A DNA stretch of 64,000 nucleotides from Juglans regia. Lineage: Eukaryota > Streptophyta > Magnoliopsida > Fagales > Juglandaceae. Below, piece by piece: positions 60,470 through 64,000 of the stretch (position 1 is the first letter of the stretch; each line of letters opens with the position of its first letter). A program made the translations under genes and the position numbers. The notes beneath the pieces were generated by a model. That model was not told the origin of the DNA, ran no database searches, and saw only the letters and a program-made list of their open reading frames with translations. Location: assembly GCF_001411555.2 (NCBI RefSeq), contig NC_049915.1:19439424-19503423 (forward strand). The letters are read 5' to 3'.

Positions 60470-61204
60470 CTCTAACCCTTCTAAGGCTACAGTCATAGCC
60501 TTGGCATGTAGCACCATCACTAGACCCTTTTATGACACTCCAACCCACATGTAGTGATTGCATGCCCTATGTGCAATGCCTACATATGTAATATGTTCAT
60601 TCAGCTTACCCCATTTGTTTTAATTCACCTCATCTAGACCAACGCAAATCGGCTTTTTTGAGAATCAATCTGAGACTAATCCTACTCAACCCTTGGCCCC
60701 CCTTGACTACATCTCAGAATTAGATTACCTAACCCAATTATTGATTAGGCTTGGCTTGGGATGCAAACGTGTGTTTATCTTCAAGATTATAATTGTTCTC
60801 AAATGGCTGGCCTAATCCTTGTTTCGAATCCACCAAATAAGTGGCCTAATTGTAGAGTAAATATACTTATCAAAAAATTAAATATACAAAGGTAGGCAAT
60901 ATGTATAACATTATTAACAACAAATTCATGGTGCAATATATACCTTATATGAGGGTGCATAGTTTATTATATAAGCCTTATCTATACAACAATATCGAAT
61001 CATAGACATTAACAATTACTTGTACCCAACATAGCCCCAAGGCCAATGTAAGCTGCGAATTGCTCAATTCCATTTTACATCTAATAGCTTACATATAAAT
61101 AGTAAAGTACTAAACTCAAGTACTATACAAGACTTGAACACTACAGCCGACAACTGCCCACAGGTAGTCCTCATATCAGATACAGGGTAAGCCTAGCTTC
61201 ACCT
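60470..61204. other. Spacer before the LINE
   Basis: Unique-looking DNA without a recognisable gene or repeat. Confidence 0.4.
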
Positions 61205-64000
61205 TTACGGCTAAACCGAAAGCTTTAAAACTTTGGAACATGCAGTCGTTTGGTGATATAGGGGAACACAAGAAAAGTAAGGTGATGGAGATCCAAGAGT
61301 TAGAGAGGATACAAGAAGTTTACATAGGAAGAATTAGCTAGGAAGACAGTGTTGATCAAGGATCTTGAGGGGATTATTTTATTAGAAGAGATTTTTTGGC
61401 GTAAAAAATCCAAAGCATTGCGGCTAAAGGAAGAAGATCGAAGCACGAAATTCTTCCATAGAATAGCTAACTCTCATAGGAGAACTAACAACATTGAGAT
61501 GCTGAAAATTGATGGTGTTGATTGTAGGGAAGAGCAGGTGATTCACAATCATGTAGTTGATTTATTTGAGCAGTTACTTATTGAGTAGTTGGGATGGCGG
61601 CCTACGCTTGATGGGCTTGGTTTTGACTCCATTAGGCCACATGATTTTTTTCGGTTGGAGAGGCCTTTTAAGGATACGAAGGTTTACGAAGTATTAAGGA
61701 AAATGGTTAAAAACAAGGCACAGGGTCTTGATGGTTTTTTTATGGGCTTCTTTCAAACATGCTGGGACTTGGGGTGTAACCGGTCCCGTTTTGGACAAAA
61801 TTTGGGACAGAACTGGTATGCACCGGTTATCCCCTAAACTAGTACTTCCGGTTTTACTGGTTCTGGTCTAGTTTTTTGATTTTAATATACTATATTATAT
61901 ATTATATAATATATATATATAATAGTGTATAATACTATAGTGATAATATATTATAGTATATTATAATATATATTATAATATATTATATATTGATATATTA
62001 TAGTATATTATAACTATTAATATAATAGACTATAGTGATATAAGATTTTAAAATTTAATATTATATTAATTAATAATTTATCGTATAATACAAAACTATT
62101 TTATATATAATTATATATTATATAAAAAATTATATACAATATAAAAAATTATAATATATAGGAACCAGTCCGGTTTTAGAAAAAGAAAACTCAGAACCGA
62201 TATGATTTTGATTGATTTTAAGAAAAATAAAACAAGTACCGGACCTAACCTATCGGTTCGGTCCGGTCCCTATCTGGTCCGTTTTACCAGTTTACCGATT
62301 TTATTTTTACACCCCTAGCTGGGACTTGTTAAAGGATGATTTCATGAGGGTGTTTCAAGAGCTTTTCTTGGCTGAAAATTTTGAAAAAAGCCTTAAATCC
62401 ACTTTTCTTGCATTGATACCGAAGAAGGTTGGGGCTACAGAGATTAAGGAGTTTCGGCCCATTAGTTTAGTAAATGGGGTATATAAGATAATTTCCAAGG
62501 TATTTGTGAATCGTCTAGGTGAGATATTGGGGAAGATAATTACAAAACCCCAAAATGATTTTGTAAAAGGTAGACAGATTTTAGACGCGGCTCTTATCAC
62601 TAATGAATGTCTTGACAGTAGACTGAAAGCTGGCACAGAAGGGATCATCTACAAGCTAGACATGGAGAAGGCGTACGATTAGGTTAAGTGAGATTTTCTT
62701 CTTTACCTTCTTGAGAGGTGTGGTTTTGGAGAGAGGTGGTAGTCGTGGATCCGCTACTGCATATCAACGGTGAAATTTCATTTTTGATAAACGAAATCCT
62801 AGCTGACTTTTTTAATAGCACATGAGGATTAAGACAATGAGACCCTTTGTCTCCATTACTTTTTGTTATTGTGATGGAGGCGCTAAGCAGAATGACCTCG
62901 ACATTGGTTAACAATGGTTTTGTGACTGACTTCTCGATTGGAACCCCGGATAGGTGAATTATTAATATTTCTCATTTGTTATTTGTATATGATACACTTA
63001 TCTTTTGTGAGGCAGATCATAACCAGGTTCGAGCACTGAAGGCTCTTCTCCTTTGTTTTGAAGCAACGTCCGAGTTCAAAGTGAACTTCAACAAATCAGA
63101 AATGGTGCCAATTGGTGGTGTTCATCGTATAAGACAGTTTGCTAGCACTCTAAGGTATAAGATTGGCTCTCTTCCTATGACTTACCTTGGACTCTTGTTG
63201 GGGGTTGCCTCGAGAACGTCTTCATTATGGGACATAGTGATTGAGAAAGTAGAGCAGAGACTGGTAGGATGGAAGAGAATGTACCTGTCAAAAGGTGTAT
63301 GGATTTCCTTGATCAAGAGTACATTATCTAATCTACCAACTTACTTTTTGTCTCTATTCTCTATCCGAGCATGTGTGACGTTTCTAATTGAGAAACTTCA
63401 TCGTGATTTCTTGTGAAGTGGAGTGGGTGAGGAGTTCAAATTCCACCTAGTCAAATGGGAGAAAGTATGTTGCCCTATCTCCAATGGTGGTTTGGATATT
63501 AGAAATACGAGAATTTTTAATCGGGAGAAGCTTGGAAAATGGTTGTGGAGATACAATAAGGAATCAGAAGTCTTATAGAAGTCGATGATTGAGAGCAAAT
63601 ATGGAGGCTTATGGGTGGGATGGAGTACTATGAAAATGAAGGGCTTATGGAGTGGGGTTGTGGAAACACATAAGAAGATGATTGGGGGGGGGGGGCTTTA
63701 CTCGCCACAATATTTCTTTTGGATGAGGATTTCAGGATTAAATTCTAGAGTGATATCTGGTGGGGTAACAGTACTCTAAAGGATTTATTTCCTTCAGTTT
63801 TCCGGGTTGCAATTGCCAAAGATGTTTCAGTGGCTAAAGTCATGGTGATATCGGGGGAGCAAATCCAATAGAATATCAATTTTAGTCAGGCAGCACAAGA
63901 TTGGAAAATGAGCGGCTTCGAATATTTTTTCGGCTTTTTTTACTCCATAAAACAGAGTAACCAGCAAGAAGATATGTTATGATGGATACCAACATGTAAA
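61205..64000 (+). mobile_element. Decayed L1-type LINE, 5'-truncated, running off the window
   Basis: Plus-strand fragments read as the ORF2 reverse transcriptase of plant L1 elements in order: KALKLWNMQSFGDIGEHKK (61215), LKEEDRSTKFFHRIANSHRR (61430), KNKAQGLDGFFMGFFQTCWD (61707), LALIPKK with [17 protein letters not shown] (62410-62500), [15 protein letters not shown] (62550), KLDMEKAYD (62655), LLFVYDTLIFCEAD (62970) and TYLGLLLG (63180). The catalytic FADD box reads FVYD. Stops occur after IE (61586), at the YD position (62681) and repeatedly in 62690-62900, with frameshifts. No 5' untranslated region, ORF1 or endonuclease is seen; the 3' end lies outside the window. Confidence 0.92.
61769..62317. 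mobile_element. hAT element inserted in the LINE
   Basis: The insert starts TTGGGGTGTAACCGG and ends TTACACCCCTA, flanked on both sides by the exact 8-base duplication GCTGGGAC (61761-61768 and 62318-62325). Removing the insert and one duplication restores the LINE reading frame across [10 protein letters not shown]. Subterminal CCGGT and GGTCC motifs flank an AT-rich centre. The 549-base element has no transposase, so it is a non-autonomous hAT. Confidence 0.93.

Noticed and set aside
1..64000. CRISPR arrays, tRNA or rRNA genes, or a bacterial-type defence or biosynthetic system
   Set aside because: The window is plant nuclear DNA. Regular repeats are microsatellites, a minisatellite and transposon ends; I found no tRNA A/B box pair or rRNA sequence by reading.

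Overview
This is a plant nuclear genome window: AT-rich, intron-containing genes with GT-AG splice sites, plant receptor kinase, CIPK and CTD-phosphatase families, and dense MITEs, Helitron, hAT, copia and L1-type LINE copies. A woody eudicot, possibly of the walnut family, is my best guess, based on the look of the GAGATGAGATGAG-type MITE family and the gene sequences. That is an inference, not something I could test.

Layout. Positions 1-2560 are an upstream module (U1). Positions 3175-7814 hold unit 1 of a tandem pair of chitinase-like (GH18) receptor kinases: an open GH18 ectodomain exon, a decayed second GH18 exon, a transmembrane exon and five kinase exons. Positions 8285-12098 are a CPL4-like RNA polymerase II CTD phosphatase with FCP1 and BRCT regions, broken by a one-base deletion. 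Positions 13998-22270 (D1) and 22275-23510 (E1) are duplicated intergenic blocks; D1 holds a 3 kb Helitron and a hAT-like element. Positions 23640-25843 are upstream module U2, carrying a solo LTR. Positions 25971-30559 hold unit 2 of the receptor kinase. Positions 30730-33048 are partial D and E2 copies, followed by a truncated Ty1/copia element on the minus strand (33049-36657), then D3 (36660-39360) and E3 (40520-42390). Positions 45192-46911 are upstream module U3, in front of an intact intronless CIPK6-like kinase gene (47479-48792). From 48.8 to 61.2 kb there is mostly non-coding DNA with MITEs, CACTA-like sequence and a decayed minus-strand gene fragment. Positions 61205-64000 are a decayed LINE carrying a hAT insertion.

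How it fits together. The two receptor kinases lie about 22.8 kb apart and match exon for exon, with identical exon lengths in all six transmembrane and kinase exons. Joining the first GH18 exon to the transmembrane exon keeps the reading frame in both units (775 and 776 residues). The GH18 catalytic acid is missing in both, so they look like chitin-type sensors or decoys rather than enzymes. The same upstream module, with a conserved ACACGTGGCA G-box/ABRE-like site, lies in front of both receptor kinases and the CIPK6-like gene, so three signalling genes may share duplicated regulatory DNA. Several insertions can be defined by comparing duplicated copies, because the paralogous copy preserves the empty site.
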